A model generated the notes under the pieces. It did not search any database. It worked only from the letters and a program-made list of their open reading frames with translations, and was not told the origin of the DNA. This document shows positions 53,244 to 62,306 of a DNA stretch of 64,000 nucleotides, piece after piece (position 1 is the first letter of the stretch; each line of letters starts with the position of its first letter). Position numbers and translations under genes: made by a program. The DNA is from Suilimivivens aceti. Lineage in GTDB: Bacteria > Bacillota > Clostridia > Lachnospirales > Lachnospiraceae. The DNA lies in NCBI RefSeq assembly GCF_025567405.1, contig NZ_JAOQKJ010000003.1:1-64000 (forward strand), given 5' to 3'.

Positions 53244-54089
53244 TTACGTATCTGCGAACAGATCCAGCACCAGCTTCACTTCCCCGATACCTAGTCCAAG
53301 CTCTTTGGCAATTGCCATATTGGACTTACCTGCCTTATGAAGCTCCCTGATCTTTTCATTATTATTTCTGCTGCCGTTCTTACCGGCTGCTGCCATACTC
53401 ACATCTACATGCTTTGCAGTCTCTTTTCTGTCAGCCTGATTCTCTGACTGTGCGGCTTCCTCTGCTTTGGTCTTTGCAGGTGAGGGCTTCCGTTTTCTTG
53501 CCGGCTCCTTTGCCGCCCCATCTGCACTCTTCCTTTTTCTGGCATTTCCTGCTTCAGCGCCTGTTTCTGCCATACCGGAGGCTTCAAGTGCCACTGCCCC
53601 TGCTCCACTCTCTGCAGTCAGATCCGGAAGCACCGTAACCCGTTCCGCCTGTATGGGACTGAATTTCGCCTGCTCCAGTTCTTCTTTCAGTTTCCCTTCT
53701 ACTGTCATGGCCTCACTGACTGTATTTTTCAGCTTATCATGCTTGTCATTCAGCATATCATAAAGGAAAACGGCCTCTTTATGGTTTTTGCCGATCTGCT
53801 CCAGAACCGTGTTTGAAAATTCATTAATTGCCATGATCTTTTCATTGCTTGTTTTCTCCATGACACGTTCTGTCTTTTCCATGGAATATTTCACAGTTTC
53901 CTCTACAATATCATTTATCTTCTGCTGGGCTTCCCTGACTTCACCCTCAATTTTCTCCCGAAGCTCTTCTTCCGGTATCCTGACCTCTACCCCCTCCTCT
54001 TTTTTCTCCTTCTTTCCTGTAGGAATTAAAAAGCTGATGGTAAATACCAGGGCACCTGCAATCAGCAAAATCAGTTCTGTTGTATTCAT
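53244..54089 (-). CDS. DUF6115-like membrane-anchored coiled-coil protein
   Basis: 281 residues. Starts with a short external end and one membrane segment (about 5-22), then a long coiled coil (30-150), a Lys/Ala-rich low-complexity region, and a C-terminal helix-turn-helix-like end NNEKIRELHKAGKSNMAIAKE, GLGIGEVKLVLDLF. I recall this as DUF6115, seen in clostridial flagellar operons. Function unknown, perhaps flagellum placement or regulation. 17 bases from the next gene. Confidence 0.8.
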   Translation of the reverse strand: MNTTELILLIAGALVFTISFLIPTGKKEKKEEGVEVRIPEEELREKIEGEVREAQQKINDIVEETVKYSMEKTERVMEKTSNEKIMAINEFSNTVLEQIGKNHKEAVFLYDMLNDKHDKLKNTVSEAMTVEGKLKEELEQAKFSPIQAERVTVLPDLTAESGAGAVALEASGMAETGAEAGNARKRKSADGAAKEPARKRKPSPAKTKAEEAAQSENQADRKETAKHVDVSMAAAGKNGSRNNNEKIRELHKAGKSNMAIAKELGLGIGEVKLVLDLFADT

Positions 54090-54105
54090 GTTCTCACCTG
54101 TATCT

Positions 54106-54417
54106 TTAAATTTTTATGTCAAAGCCGCCGTAGCCGCCTGCAGACGGCTTTTTCTTTTCTTCCTGCTTTTTGCGCTTTTTGCCGCCATCTCCATAATAAT
54201 GGCCGTTTCCACTATCCTTGGCATCAAATCGTTTTCCCTCATTCTCAGCCTTGTCGCCATGCTGTACCTGACGAGCCTTCACTTCAACCTTCTGCTCTGT
54301 TTTCTGATGGATATTGGCCTGCTCAACAAACCCTCTGCTGTCTTCCTGATGTTTGATTGCTGTAAAATCCTGGGCTCTGGTGATCTGCCCCTGCAGTTCT
54401 ACTCTGCTAATCGTCAT
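54106..54417 (-). CDS. Small flagellar-operon protein of unknown function
   Basis: 103 residues from ATG 54417 (AGAAGGAG before it). Starts MTISRVELQGQITRAQDF and has no membrane segment. The second half is highly charged, with YYGDGGKKRKKQEE. I recall similar small proteins at this place in clostridial flagellar operons, always next to fapA. No function is known. Confidence 0.75.
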   Translation of the reverse strand: MTISRVELQGQITRAQDFTAIKHQEDSRGFVEQANIHQKTEQKVEVKARQVQHGDKAENEGKRFDAKDSGNGHYYGDGGKKRKKQEEKKKPSAGGYGGFDIKI

Positions 54418-54435
54418 AGGCACTCCTTCTGTCCC

Positions 54436-56037
54436 CTATAAAGCAGACATTTTTACATCGCCCTGCTCTTTTTTAAACTTGCAGTGACGCATACTTTCCT
54501 TAACAACAAGAGAAACGTCCGAAATACATATCTTCGTTCCAGCATATACCTCGCCAGATACCTCTACCTTTGCACCGCTGCTCTCCTGCAGGACAGACTG
54601 TAAGCCTGTCAGTTCCTCATTATTATTAGCTACGATCTCCTTAAGCTGCTTTTCCTGCTGCACCATTTCCTGAAAACCCTTCAGCTGATCCGGCCGAAGC
54701 TTTACACCCTGTGCCATCTTCTTTGACAATGCTGCCAGAACTGGTTGGATCTGTGCGATCATCCTGCTGCTTTCTGTCACCTGCTTCTGAAGCTCCTGCA
54801 GTCTTGCCTTCTTGAGTGGATCCATTCCCACCTCTACAACCGTATCCGTCCCCATGGGAGACCCGAGCGTCTTGACCTGAATCAGGCTGGTAGCACATAC
54901 TTTTCCTCCGGTAATAAATCCTCTCTTACCTGTAACTACGATCTGTGTTCCTGCAGTTACCCTGCTGTGAAGGATCGATTCTGTGGAAACGCTGCCGCCT
55001 GCTGATACCCTGGCATTTTCAAGGAACTTGGCTACAATGTTTCCACCGGCCTGAAGCTCTCCTTTTGCCATGCCGTTCATACCTCTTGCTATGATGATAT
55101 TACCACCTGCAAACAGTCCGGCTCCCTCTACGATACCTGTTACTTCTATGTCTCCTCGTGCCCTGACCTCGAAATTGGCACAGACATTTCCATTGATCCT
55201 GACACTACCTTCATAGTCGAGATTTCCGGTAGAGGTGTCCACATTTTCCACCTCCAGTACATCTGATACAAAGACAGATCCTTCTACCAGCATGACATGC
55301 CCGTCTGTCTCTGCCGTCAGCACTGTCTTATCTTCGGAAATGGAAATATTTCTCCCATAATGAAGGACACCCGCCTTTACTTCTCTTGGCGGAATCTTTT
55401 CTCCATATACAGTAGATCCTGCCTCTCCCCGGTCTTCCGGATAGAGTCTTGCAAGGACATCTCCTTTTTTGCAGTGATTAATTGTATTCAGATGAAAGAA
55501 ATCTACACTCCCGTCTTCTTTCAGTGTGGGTCTTGCCTTTTTGTCTGTCTGGAAATAATATTCTATCCTTGCATCAGATCCGTTTCTAGGTGCTTTTCCA
55601 GTAGCAGCCTGCAGGTCTGTACAGTATCTGACATGCGAAAGGAAGTCAAAGATCTCATTCCTGCGCACACCATAAGTGATCCTTTTAAAAGTAAGATCCC
55701 GGATCAGCTCCTGCGGCTTCAGGCTCTCTCCATTCTCAGATGCCGGATAAAATCTGACAATCACGCTCATGCGGTCTTCACTTGCAAGCAGGCTGTAGCT
55801 TTCATTTACCTCTTTGCAGGCTTCCCTGTTCAGCATAAGCAGATATATCTCCTGTCTTGATGCAGCTGCATTCTGTAACCCTTTTGAAAGCGCAGGCGTA
55901 TCATAAGGAATCTGGTTTCTCGTCAGATACTCCATAACCTCTTTCACATTGACAGCTTCCCCACCGTCCTTTGGTGCAAAGACCTTAAGTCCTGTTCCCT
56001 GCGGTCCACACACCAGCTGGAAATACCCATTTTTCAT
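54436..56037 (-). CDS. fapA: FapA (DUF342) flagellar assembly protein A
   Basis: 533 residues. An N-terminal domain (about 1-165) followed by a beta-helix built of repeats (SVRINGNVCANFEVRARGDI, GIVEGAGLFAGGNIIIARGM) and a C-terminal coiled coil (about 400-470), as in DUF342/FapA. These polymer-like proteins attend flagellar or polar assembly in several bacteria, with weak functional proof. Follows the fliA gene by about 60 bases. Confidence 0.88.
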   Translation of the reverse strand: MKNGYFQLVCGPQGTGLKVFAPKDGGEAVNVKEVMEYLTRNQIPYDTPALSKGLQNAAASRQEIYLLMLNREACKEVNESYSLLASEDRMSVIVRFYPASENGESLKPQELIRDLTFKRITYGVRRNEIFDFLSHVRYCTDLQAATGKAPRNGSDARIEYYFQTDKKARPTLKEDGSVDFFHLNTINHCKKGDVLARLYPEDRGEAGSTVYGEKIPPREVKAGVLHYGRNISISEDKTVLTAETDGHVMLVEGSVFVSDVLEVENVDTSTGNLDYEGSVRINGNVCANFEVRARGDIEVTGIVEGAGLFAGGNIIIARGMNGMAKGELQAGGNIVAKFLENARVSAGGSVSTESILHSRVTAGTQIVVTGKRGFITGGKVCATSLIQVKTLGSPMGTDTVVEVGMDPLKKARLQELQKQVTESSRMIAQIQPVLAALSKKMAQGVKLRPDQLKGFQEMVQQEKQLKEIVANNNEELTGLQSVLQESSGAKVEVSGEVYAGTKICISDVSLVVKESMRHCKFKKEQGDVKMSAL

Positions 56038-56098
56038 AGCAATACCCGTCCCCTCTCACTACCTCTGTATCAGCTCTCCTGAAAATGCTAAGCCTCTG

Positions 56099-56863
56099 CT
56101 ACCGGGAAAAGATCCCCATATAATTTCCCATTTTAGCTTTCATTTTCTGCAGTGCACGTGTATGCAGCTGCGAAATTCTGGACTCTGATACCGCAAGGAT
56201 ATTACTGATCTCCTTTAATGTCAGATCCTCATAATAATAAAGAAGGATCACCTTCTTTTCTTTTTCTGTCAGAAGCTCCAGTGCCTCTGCCAGCTTCTTT
56301 TTCAGTTCATCCTTTTCGATCACGTCCTCCGGCTCGTCATAGCGATGCTGGGTACTCTGCAGGGAAGGAACCTCACTTCCCCCCTCCAGGAATTCATCCA
56401 GCGATACCACCCCTGTTATCTTCATCTGTGACTGCCAGCCAGTATATTCGTCCGCTGAAATACCAAGCTCCCCGGCAATTTCCTCATCTGTTGCCGCTCT
56501 GCCCTTTTCAGCTTCAATGGCCTTCATGGCCGCATCTATTTTTTTCTGTTTCTGACGGATCGTTCTCGGGATCCAGTCCATTTTCCGAATCTGATCCAGT
56601 ATTGCTCCCCTGATCCGGAGGCTGGCATAGGTTTCAAATTTGACAGCCTTCATATTGTCATATTTATCTATGGCATCTATCAGACCAAATACCCCATATC
56701 CAACCAGATCATCATATTCTACATTGTATCCAAGATACATACTGAGCCGTCCTGCCACCAGCTTTACAAGCGGAGCATATTCCAGTATGATCTGTTCCCG
56801 TATTTCTGGTGACCTGTTTTTGGCATAGTCTTCAAAAAGCCTGTTTCTTGCTGCTTCGTCCAT
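56099..56863 (-). CDS. fliA: Flagellar sigma factor sigma-28
   Basis: 254 residues. Regions 2 (YDDLVGYGVFGLIDAIDKYD, YASLRIRGAILDQIR), 3 (GRAATDEEIAGELGIS) and 4 (LTLKEISNILAVSESRISQL) are all present. It directs RNA polymerase to late flagellar and chemotaxis genes. It is coded within the operon, downstream of the che genes, as in other Firmicutes. The protein is intact. Confidence 0.96.
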   Translation of the reverse strand: MDEAARNRLFEDYAKNRSPEIREQIILEYAPLVKLVAGRLSMYLGYNVEYDDLVGYGVFGLIDAIDKYDNMKAVKFETYASLRIRGAILDQIRKMDWIPRTIRQKQKKIDAAMKAIEAEKGRAATDEEIAGELGISADEYTGWQSQMKITGVVSLDEFLEGGSEVPSLQSTQHRYDEPEDVIEKDELKKKLAEALELLTEKEKKVILLYYYEDLTLKEISNILAVSESRISQLHTRALQKMKAKMGNYMGIFSR

Positions 56864-56898
56864 GGTAACCTCCGATACAGTTCTTCCTCAGCCATAGA

Positions 56899-57174
56899 CT
56901 ATTTTTCTTCCTTTTCAGCCTCTTCCTTCTTAGCCTCTTTTTCTATGACTTCTCCTTCTTCTGCCTTCTGTGTCTCTTCCTTTTTCTGGATCTCATCCAA
57001 AAACTTTACCATTTTCTTCTGGATAAAAAGGCCCACACAATAAAAGAACAGCATTGACAGAAGCAATATGGTAAGCCGCTGTGTCATGTCATAATCACTC
57101 AAGAACATGACAATGGATACCACTGCCCCTGCAAGCAGCATCAGAAAAGGAGCAAACAGCTTTTTATTACTCAT
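56899..57174 (-). CDS. Small membrane protein in the chemotaxis operon
   Basis: 91 residues: two membrane segments (about 8-25 and 33-50) and a charged C-terminal tail rich in Glu and Lys. It overlaps the stop of cheD by 4 bases, so it is coexpressed with it. I recognise no family. It may be involved in flagellar placement or membrane anchoring. Confidence 0.75.
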   Translation of the reverse strand: MSNKKLFAPFLMLLAGAVVSIVMFLSDYDMTQRLTILLLSMLFFYCVGLFIQKKMVKFLDEIQKKEETQKAEEGEVIEKEAKKEEAEKEEK

Positions 57175-57656
57175 ATTGTTTTCTCCGGCTTACCGATTGC
57201 CCGAATCACATAATCCCCCGTTTTAGGATAGAAAATAACTGTCCGGCCATAATTCTCTCCGGTATCCTCTGAAAGGAGCGGGATTTTCAGTTCACTCAGC
57301 TTCTTCCGGCTGGCCGCTGCGTTTCTGTCCCCTACTCTCATGGCTTCATTACCGCTGCCAAAGGAGAACATCTGTGCGCCGCCGGCGATCTTGGCTACCA
57401 GACGGTTCCTGTTTCCACCCTTTTTCACAATTGCATCTACCAGGTCTTCAATTCCGGTATCTGCAAATTTGGGTCTGTTGGTATTATTTCTGATTTCTTT
57501 ACTGTCAGGCAGCATAATATGTACCAATCCGCCAACTCCTGTCCCCGGATCCCGGATCGCAATTCCGATGCATGAACCAAGCCCGAGCGTGGTAACAGCA
57601 TCATCTCCACTGCAGACTGCCATATCCGCCATTCCTACCTTATATACTTCACCCAT
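57171..57656 (-). CDS. cheD: Chemoreceptor glutamine deamidase CheD
   Basis: 161 residues. It deamidates Gln residues of chemoreceptors and assists CheC. The catalytic Cys is in LGSCIGIAI near 27 and the His in GGLVHIMLPDS near 46, with the Thr-type third residue not assigned. Partner CheC is coded just upstream, 22 bases away. The two interact in the B. subtilis type of adaptation system. Confidence 0.95.
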   Translation of the reverse strand: MGEVYKVGMADMAVCSGDDAVTTLGLGSCIGIAIRDPGTGVGGLVHIMLPDSKEIRNNTNRPKFADTGIEDLVDAIVKKGGNRNRLVAKIAGGAQMFSFGSGNEAMRVGDRNAAASRKKLSELKIPLLSEDTGENYGRTVIFYPKTGDYVIRAIGKPEKTI

Positions 57657-57677
57657 AGCAAAAGAATCTCCTTTACC

Positions 57678-58313
57678 CTACATCACACCAAGTGCTGTCA
57701 AAATCTTTTCATAAGATTCCATATCGGGTATCAGTATAAAATAACCATCCAGCTCTACTGCATCTGAGAACTGTGTCTGCACAAGAAGAATCTTATCGGC
57801 ATATAATCCAAACTCAACTGCAGGCACGCTTAAAAGCGCCCCTGCCATGTCTATTCCAAGCTGTGGTACAGAAGGATAGATCTTCAGCCCTGTCAGGGAA
57901 GAGAGTGCATTTAAATATGCACCGGTAATGATATTACCTACTTCCTTGATCGCAGAGCATTCCATTTCGCCAAATTCATGGCTGGTAATCTCATCTTCTG
58001 TAACACCCAGCATGCCACACATCAGCTTATTAACAAGATGGGCTGCAGAGACCTTCTTCTGGATAAACATCATGCTTCCTTCAATATCGCCCTCTACCTG
58101 GAGATAAATACCTACCATCAGTTCATCTTCACCGCCAACCAGTTCTCCAAGCTTATTAAAATCAAGCAGCTGAACCTTGGGAACAGACATATCTACCTTG
58201 CATCCGATCATCTGTGCAAGTGCGGTCGTAGCATTTCCTGCACCGATGTTGCCAAGCTCTTTCAGCACATCGTAGTACTGGTTCGTTAATTCGTCCATAT
58301 TAAGATTTTTCAT
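57678..58313 (-). CDS. cheC: CheY-P phosphatase CheC
   Basis: 211 residues. It removes phosphate from CheY-P and binds CheD. Two active motifs are present: LKELGNIGAGNA near 18-29 and SAIKEVGNIITGAY near 117-130, so both copies are catalytic-looking. It follows cheW by 25 bases. Confidence 0.95.
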   Translation of the reverse strand: MKNLNMDELTNQYYDVLKELGNIGAGNATTALAQMIGCKVDMSVPKVQLLDFNKLGELVGGEDELMVGIYLQVEGDIEGSMMFIQKKVSAAHLVNKLMCGMLGVTEDEITSHEFGEMECSAIKEVGNIITGAYLNALSSLTGLKIYPSVPQLGIDMAGALLSVPAVEFGLYADKILLVQTQFSDAVELDGYFILIPDMESYEKILTALGVM

Positions 58314-58337
58314 GAAACTCTCCTAACTGATTATGCT

Positions 58338-58811
58338 TTATTTTTCAAGTAAGACCGAATTCAGATCCAGTAAGGAAATCAGCTCTTCTCCGTTTTTTCC
58401 AATGCCGGAAATAAAATGACTCTTATTCTCATTTCCATCATACGCCATTTTTTCAATACAGTCAGTAGTAAGTGTTACCACTTCCTTTACTTCATCCACA
58501 ATGATGCCGATTGTTCCATGCTGCTCATGCTTCAGGATAATAATCCTTGTAGATTTGACCTCAACATCCTCAGGAAGACCCATCTTTAACCGGATGCTCA
58601 TCACAGGAATCACTTCTCCACGAAGATTGATTACTCCCCTGATATAGGATGCTACCTTGGGAACTCTTGTAATATGCTGCATACGGACAATATTATCTAC
58701 ATATCGTATATCAATACCATACTGCTCTTCGCCAAGCCGCACAACGATATACTGTGCTGCTGCTGCTTCTTCTGCTGCTTCAGCTGTTTCTATTGTTTTT
58801 AACTGATCCAT
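58338..58811 (-). CDS. cheW: CheW coupling protein
   Basis: 157 residues, one CheW domain (VRLGEEQYGIDIRYVDNIVR, RGVINLRGEVIPVMSIR). It links chemoreceptors to CheA. The N-terminal end has a run of Glu and Ala before the domain. It follows cheA by 19 bases. Confidence 0.97.
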   Translation of the reverse strand: MDQLKTIETAEAAEEAAAAQYIVVRLGEEQYGIDIRYVDNIVRMQHITRVPKVASYIRGVINLRGEVIPVMSIRLKMGLPEDVEVKSTRIIILKHEQHGTIGIIVDEVKEVVTLTTDCIEKMAYDGNENKSHFISGIGKNGEELISLLDLNSVLLEK

Positions 58812-58829
58812 CTTCTAAATCCCCCTGTT

Positions 58830-60902
58830 CTAAATGAGTGCATTGGCATCCAAAATCAGTGCTACCTCGCCGTCACCGAGAATGGTTGCACCGCTGATGA
58901 TCTTGCACTTGTTAATATATTTGCCAAGTGATTTAATAACGATCTCCTGCTGTCCGATCAGCTCATCCACAACCAGCCCCGCCAGCTTCTCGCCCTTCTT
59001 CACAATAACGACTACCATATTTTCTTCCGGAGACTTCTGACTCTCAATATCAAGTTCTTTGCTCAGTCTGACAAGTGGGATCACATTTCCTCTCAGGTTG
59101 ATCACTTCGTTATTTCCAACCAGCTTGATCTCAGCCGGATTGATGTCCTCAATTGTCTGGATACTGCCTAGAGAGATCGCATACTTCTCACCACCGACAA
59201 TAACCATCAGTGCCTGGATGATAGCAAGGGTCAGCGGCAGTCTGATGATCCATGTGCTTCCTTCTCCAAGCTTGGATTTTACCTCTACCTCACCGCTTAA
59301 GGATTCGATCTTGGACTTCACGACATCAAGCCCGACACCTCTTCCAGATATATCGGTGACCTTCTGGGATGTAGAAAAGCCTGCATGGAAAAGCAATCCA
59401 ATGATATCCTTCTCGCTCATGCTATCGGCCTGCTCCGGTGTGATCACTCCTCTTTCGATCGCCTTCTGTTTGACAGCCTCTGTATCAATACCATTACCGT
59501 CATCTCTTACTTCGATGACTACATTGTTGCCATCCTGATAAGCATCCAGGAAAATAGAACCAACCTCCGGCTTTCCTCTCTTTGCACGTACCTCTGCTGA
59601 TTCCAGTCCATGATCCGCGCTGTTACGGAGCAGATGCATCAGAGGATCCCCGATCTCATCCACCACAGTACGATCCAGCTCTGTTTCCTCACCTGTCATG
59701 TACAGTTCCATCTTCTTATTCAGCTTCTTGGACAGCTCACGGATCATTCTCGGGAACTTGCTGACTACGCTTTCAATGGGAACCATCCGAACCTTCATGA
59801 CAGACTCATGCAGGTTCGTGGTTACACTTTCCAGATATTCAATCTGCTCATTAAAGCCTGCACCTGTCGCTCCTTCTGTGCTGGAAGCAGATACCAGTGA
59901 GTTTTTGGCTATGATCAGCTCACTGACAAGGTTCATCAGCACATCCAGCTTCTCAATATCAACGCGGACAGTCCTGTTCACTACCGGCTTTCCACCCTTT
60001 TTATCTGTCTGCTGCTTAACTGGTGCACTGTTCTGTGGTGCCGCTGCAGGCTTGGTTTCCGGCTTTCCTGCCACTACAGCCGGTTTTTCCTCCGGCTCCT
60101 CTTTCACTGATGTATCAATATTGATCACATCGCCGACAACGGAAGCAATCTCGGATACATTCTCCGCAGCCTTGATGATCTCTTCAAGCGGCTGGTCGGA
60201 GATTATGATCAGGCTGAACTCCAGGTCAAACTTTTCATCCTCTATATCCTGTGCAGAAGGATTGCAGACAATGATCTCTGCCTTTTCCTCCACTGCCTTA
60301 TAAACAAGAAATGCTCTTGCAGCCTTTAGAATACAGGTTTCCTGTATACGGATCGTCAGACCATAGACCTGCTTTCCCTGTTCCTTTGCCGTGGCAATCA
60401 CATGCTTTTCCGGATCTCCAAGTGAGATCTGCTCCCAGCTGCGGCCGGTACCCTCTTCTGCCTTTGGCGACTCTTCCTTCGTTTCCTTCTTCTGCTCTTC
60501 CATCTGGGCATCAGATTTGCCCTCCTTCAGGAACTCATTCAGCTGTTCTATAAGAGGCTTGTTATCATTCGTCCCCTCATCTGATGTTTCCTGAATATTA
60601 TTGGTATACTCGTCCAGCGCATCCAGACACTGGAACAGGATATCTATCAGGTTGGAATTGACCTTCAGGGATCCGTTCCTGATCTCTGTAAAAACATTCT
60701 CCATATCATGAGTCAAATTCTGCATCCTCTTATAACCCATGGTGCCTGCCATTCCCTTCAGGGAATGTGCTGCACGGAAGATCTCATTGATCGTATCTGC
60801 ATCCTCCGGGTTCTGCTCCAGATTCATGATCTGTGTGTTCAGGCTTTCCAGATGCTCTCTTGATTCATCCAGGAAAATACCAAGGTACTGATTAACATCC
60901 AT
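58830..60902 (-). CDS. cheA: Chemotaxis histidine kinase CheA
   Basis: 690 residues with all five domains: HPt with phospho-His46 in AAHSLKGMAG; P2 docking part (about 165-255); dimerisation (about 315-370); HATPase_c (NSADHGLE near 415, DDGNGID near 455, GRGVGLDVV near 505); and a C-terminal CheW-like domain. It phosphorylates CheY and CheB. Two bases separate it from cheB. Confidence 0.97.
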   Translation of the reverse strand: MDVNQYLGIFLDESREHLESLNTQIMNLEQNPEDADTINEIFRAAHSLKGMAGTMGYKRMQNLTHDMENVFTEIRNGSLKVNSNLIDILFQCLDALDEYTNNIQETSDEGTNDNKPLIEQLNEFLKEGKSDAQMEEQKKETKEESPKAEEGTGRSWEQISLGDPEKHVIATAKEQGKQVYGLTIRIQETCILKAARAFLVYKAVEEKAEIIVCNPSAQDIEDEKFDLEFSLIIISDQPLEEIIKAAENVSEIASVVGDVINIDTSVKEEPEEKPAVVAGKPETKPAAAPQNSAPVKQQTDKKGGKPVVNRTVRVDIEKLDVLMNLVSELIIAKNSLVSASSTEGATGAGFNEQIEYLESVTTNLHESVMKVRMVPIESVVSKFPRMIRELSKKLNKKMELYMTGEETELDRTVVDEIGDPLMHLLRNSADHGLESAEVRAKRGKPEVGSIFLDAYQDGNNVVIEVRDDGNGIDTEAVKQKAIERGVITPEQADSMSEKDIIGLLFHAGFSTSQKVTDISGRGVGLDVVKSKIESLSGEVEVKSKLGEGSTWIIRLPLTLAIIQALMVIVGGEKYAISLGSIQTIEDINPAEIKLVGNNEVINLRGNVIPLVRLSKELDIESQKSPEENMVVVIVKKGEKLAGLVVDELIGQQEIVIKSLGKYINKCKIISGATILGDGEVALILDANALI

Positions 60903-60903
60903 T

Positions 60904-61506
60904 TTAAATTACCCCCACGTTCTTTGTAATCTCACCGGCAATCTGTGTCAGTGGCAATATTTTATCCGCCAATTGTGCCTGGACAACGCTTTTTGGCATA
61001 CCATACACCGTACACGTTTCCTCATCCTGTGCAATCACGGTAACTTTCTTTTTTTCTTTGAGATGTCTGATCCCCTCTGTGCCATCTGCTCCCATTCCGG
61101 TAAGCACCACACAGATAATCTCATCATAATTACTATCCATCAGGGATTCATACATATAATTGGCACAGGGCCTCACCCCTTCTCTTGGCGGTTCGTCCAT
61201 GTAATGGAGCGTTTCTTTTCCTGCTTTTTTTCTGATCTCCATATGTCTTCCGCCTCTGGCAAGATAAGCATGTCCTTTCTCGGCGGCATCACCCTCTGCT
61301 GCCTCCTTGACAGAAAGTCCTGAAAGCTGGTCAAGCCGGATAGACAATGCCTCTGTAAAACCTGCAGGCATATGCTGTACAATAAATACAGGAGCATCTA
61401 ACTCTGCCGGAAGAAACGGGATCAGACTCTGCAGCGCTTTGGGTCCACCGGTAGAACTGGCTATGGCTACTGCCTTACTGCCGGTACTCTTTACACTCAT
61501 TCTCAT
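60904..61506 (-). CDS. cheB: Receiver-less CheB methylesterase
   Basis: 200 residues holding only the methylesterase domain. The N-terminal receiver domain and linker of normal CheB (about 350 residues) are missing. The catalytic Ser lies in ASSTGGPKAL near 17-26, the His in QHMPAGF near 45 and the Asp in GMGADGTEG near 137. All are intact. Without a receiver it cannot be directly switched by CheA phosphorylation, so CheC/CheD may dominate adaptation. This is a real gene rather than a fragment, since it has its own start and sits tightly before cheA. Confidence 0.92.
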   Translation of the reverse strand: MRMSVKSTGSKAVAIASSTGGPKALQSLIPFLPAELDAPVFIVQHMPAGFTEALSIRLDQLSGLSVKEAAEGDAAEKGHAYLARGGRHMEIRKKAGKETLHYMDEPPREGVRPCANYMYESLMDSNYDEIICVVLTGMGADGTEGIRHLKEKKKVTVIAQDEETCTVYGMPKSVVQAQLADKILPLTQIAGEITKNVGVI

Positions 61507-61577
61507 CTTTTTTCTCTTTCCTGTTGATTATTGCTTATATTATATCACGCCAGTTGCTTCACATGGGTGCAAAGTGA

Positions 61578-62306
61578 TCATTCTATGTTTTTTTCTCTTT
61601 TTCTGTGCTTTCTTTCCTCTTCAAAGATAAACCGTATGATCTCTTCTCTTTCCATGGTATCGATATTGATATACTGGGCACGGTGCTCGTATAGCCCCCG
61701 GTGCTCATCCAGCTCCCTGACAGCGATCACTTTTGCGATCAGTGTGTACTCTTTATCTTTTCCGTCGATCAGGAGATGATATTTGCAGCAGATCAGGCTT
61801 CCCTGTTCATAAGCATAGTCTCCTACGAACCGGATTCCACCGCCACTGATATCAACAATAATGCTGCGGGTCAGCGGAAGTCCCGGTACCAGATAGTTAT
61901 TATTCTGTTCAACTGCCTCTATCTCCTCTTTCTGCAGACTCCTTGCATTCATTTCCAGTGCACAGCTGAGACGGTAATATTCTCTGCGCTGGAATCTTCT
62001 TAAGTTACTGGTCAGCTCCAGCAGAAGAAGATATTTATTGTCTGTCTTGTATCTGTCTATAATTTTTGCAAAGCACTGATACAGTCCGTTTGTTGTATAA
62101 AAATACAGATCAAATTCTTCATCTACCGGAAGCAGGATCAGCTTTGATTTTTCCATAGGCATATAGATCTCCAGACGATCCTCTGATACTACATCATATA
62201 CAGTAGTCTGATAAACCTTCTTTTTTTCTGTTTCTCCTGTGAATTTTACCCGTCCGGCGGACTGAATCTCCACTCTGTTTCCCGGAACCACATATTTTGA
62301 CAGCAT
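61578..62306 (-). CDS. PilZ-domain cyclic-di-GMP effector (YcgR/DgrA-like)
   Basis: 242 residues: an N-terminal YcgR-like domain (about 1-95) and a C-terminal PilZ domain with the RxxxR motif RRFQRREYYR near 103-112 and DISGGGIRF near 150-158, which bind c-di-GMP. It probably slows or tunes the flagellar motor. It starts at the last bases of flhG, so the genes are coupled. HD-GYP remnants elsewhere in the window fit c-di-GMP signalling in the species. Confidence 0.92.
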   Translation of the reverse strand: MLSKYVVPGNRVEIQSAGRVKFTGETEKKKVYQTTVYDVVSEDRLEIYMPMEKSKLILLPVDEEFDLYFYTTNGLYQCFAKIIDRYKTDNKYLLLLELTSNLRRFQRREYYRLSCALEMNARSLQKEEIEAVEQNNNYLVPGLPLTRSIIVDISGGGIRFVGDYAYEQGSLICCKYHLLIDGKDKEYTLIAKVIAVRELDEHRGLYEHRAQYINIDTMEREEIIRFIFEEERKHRKREKNIE

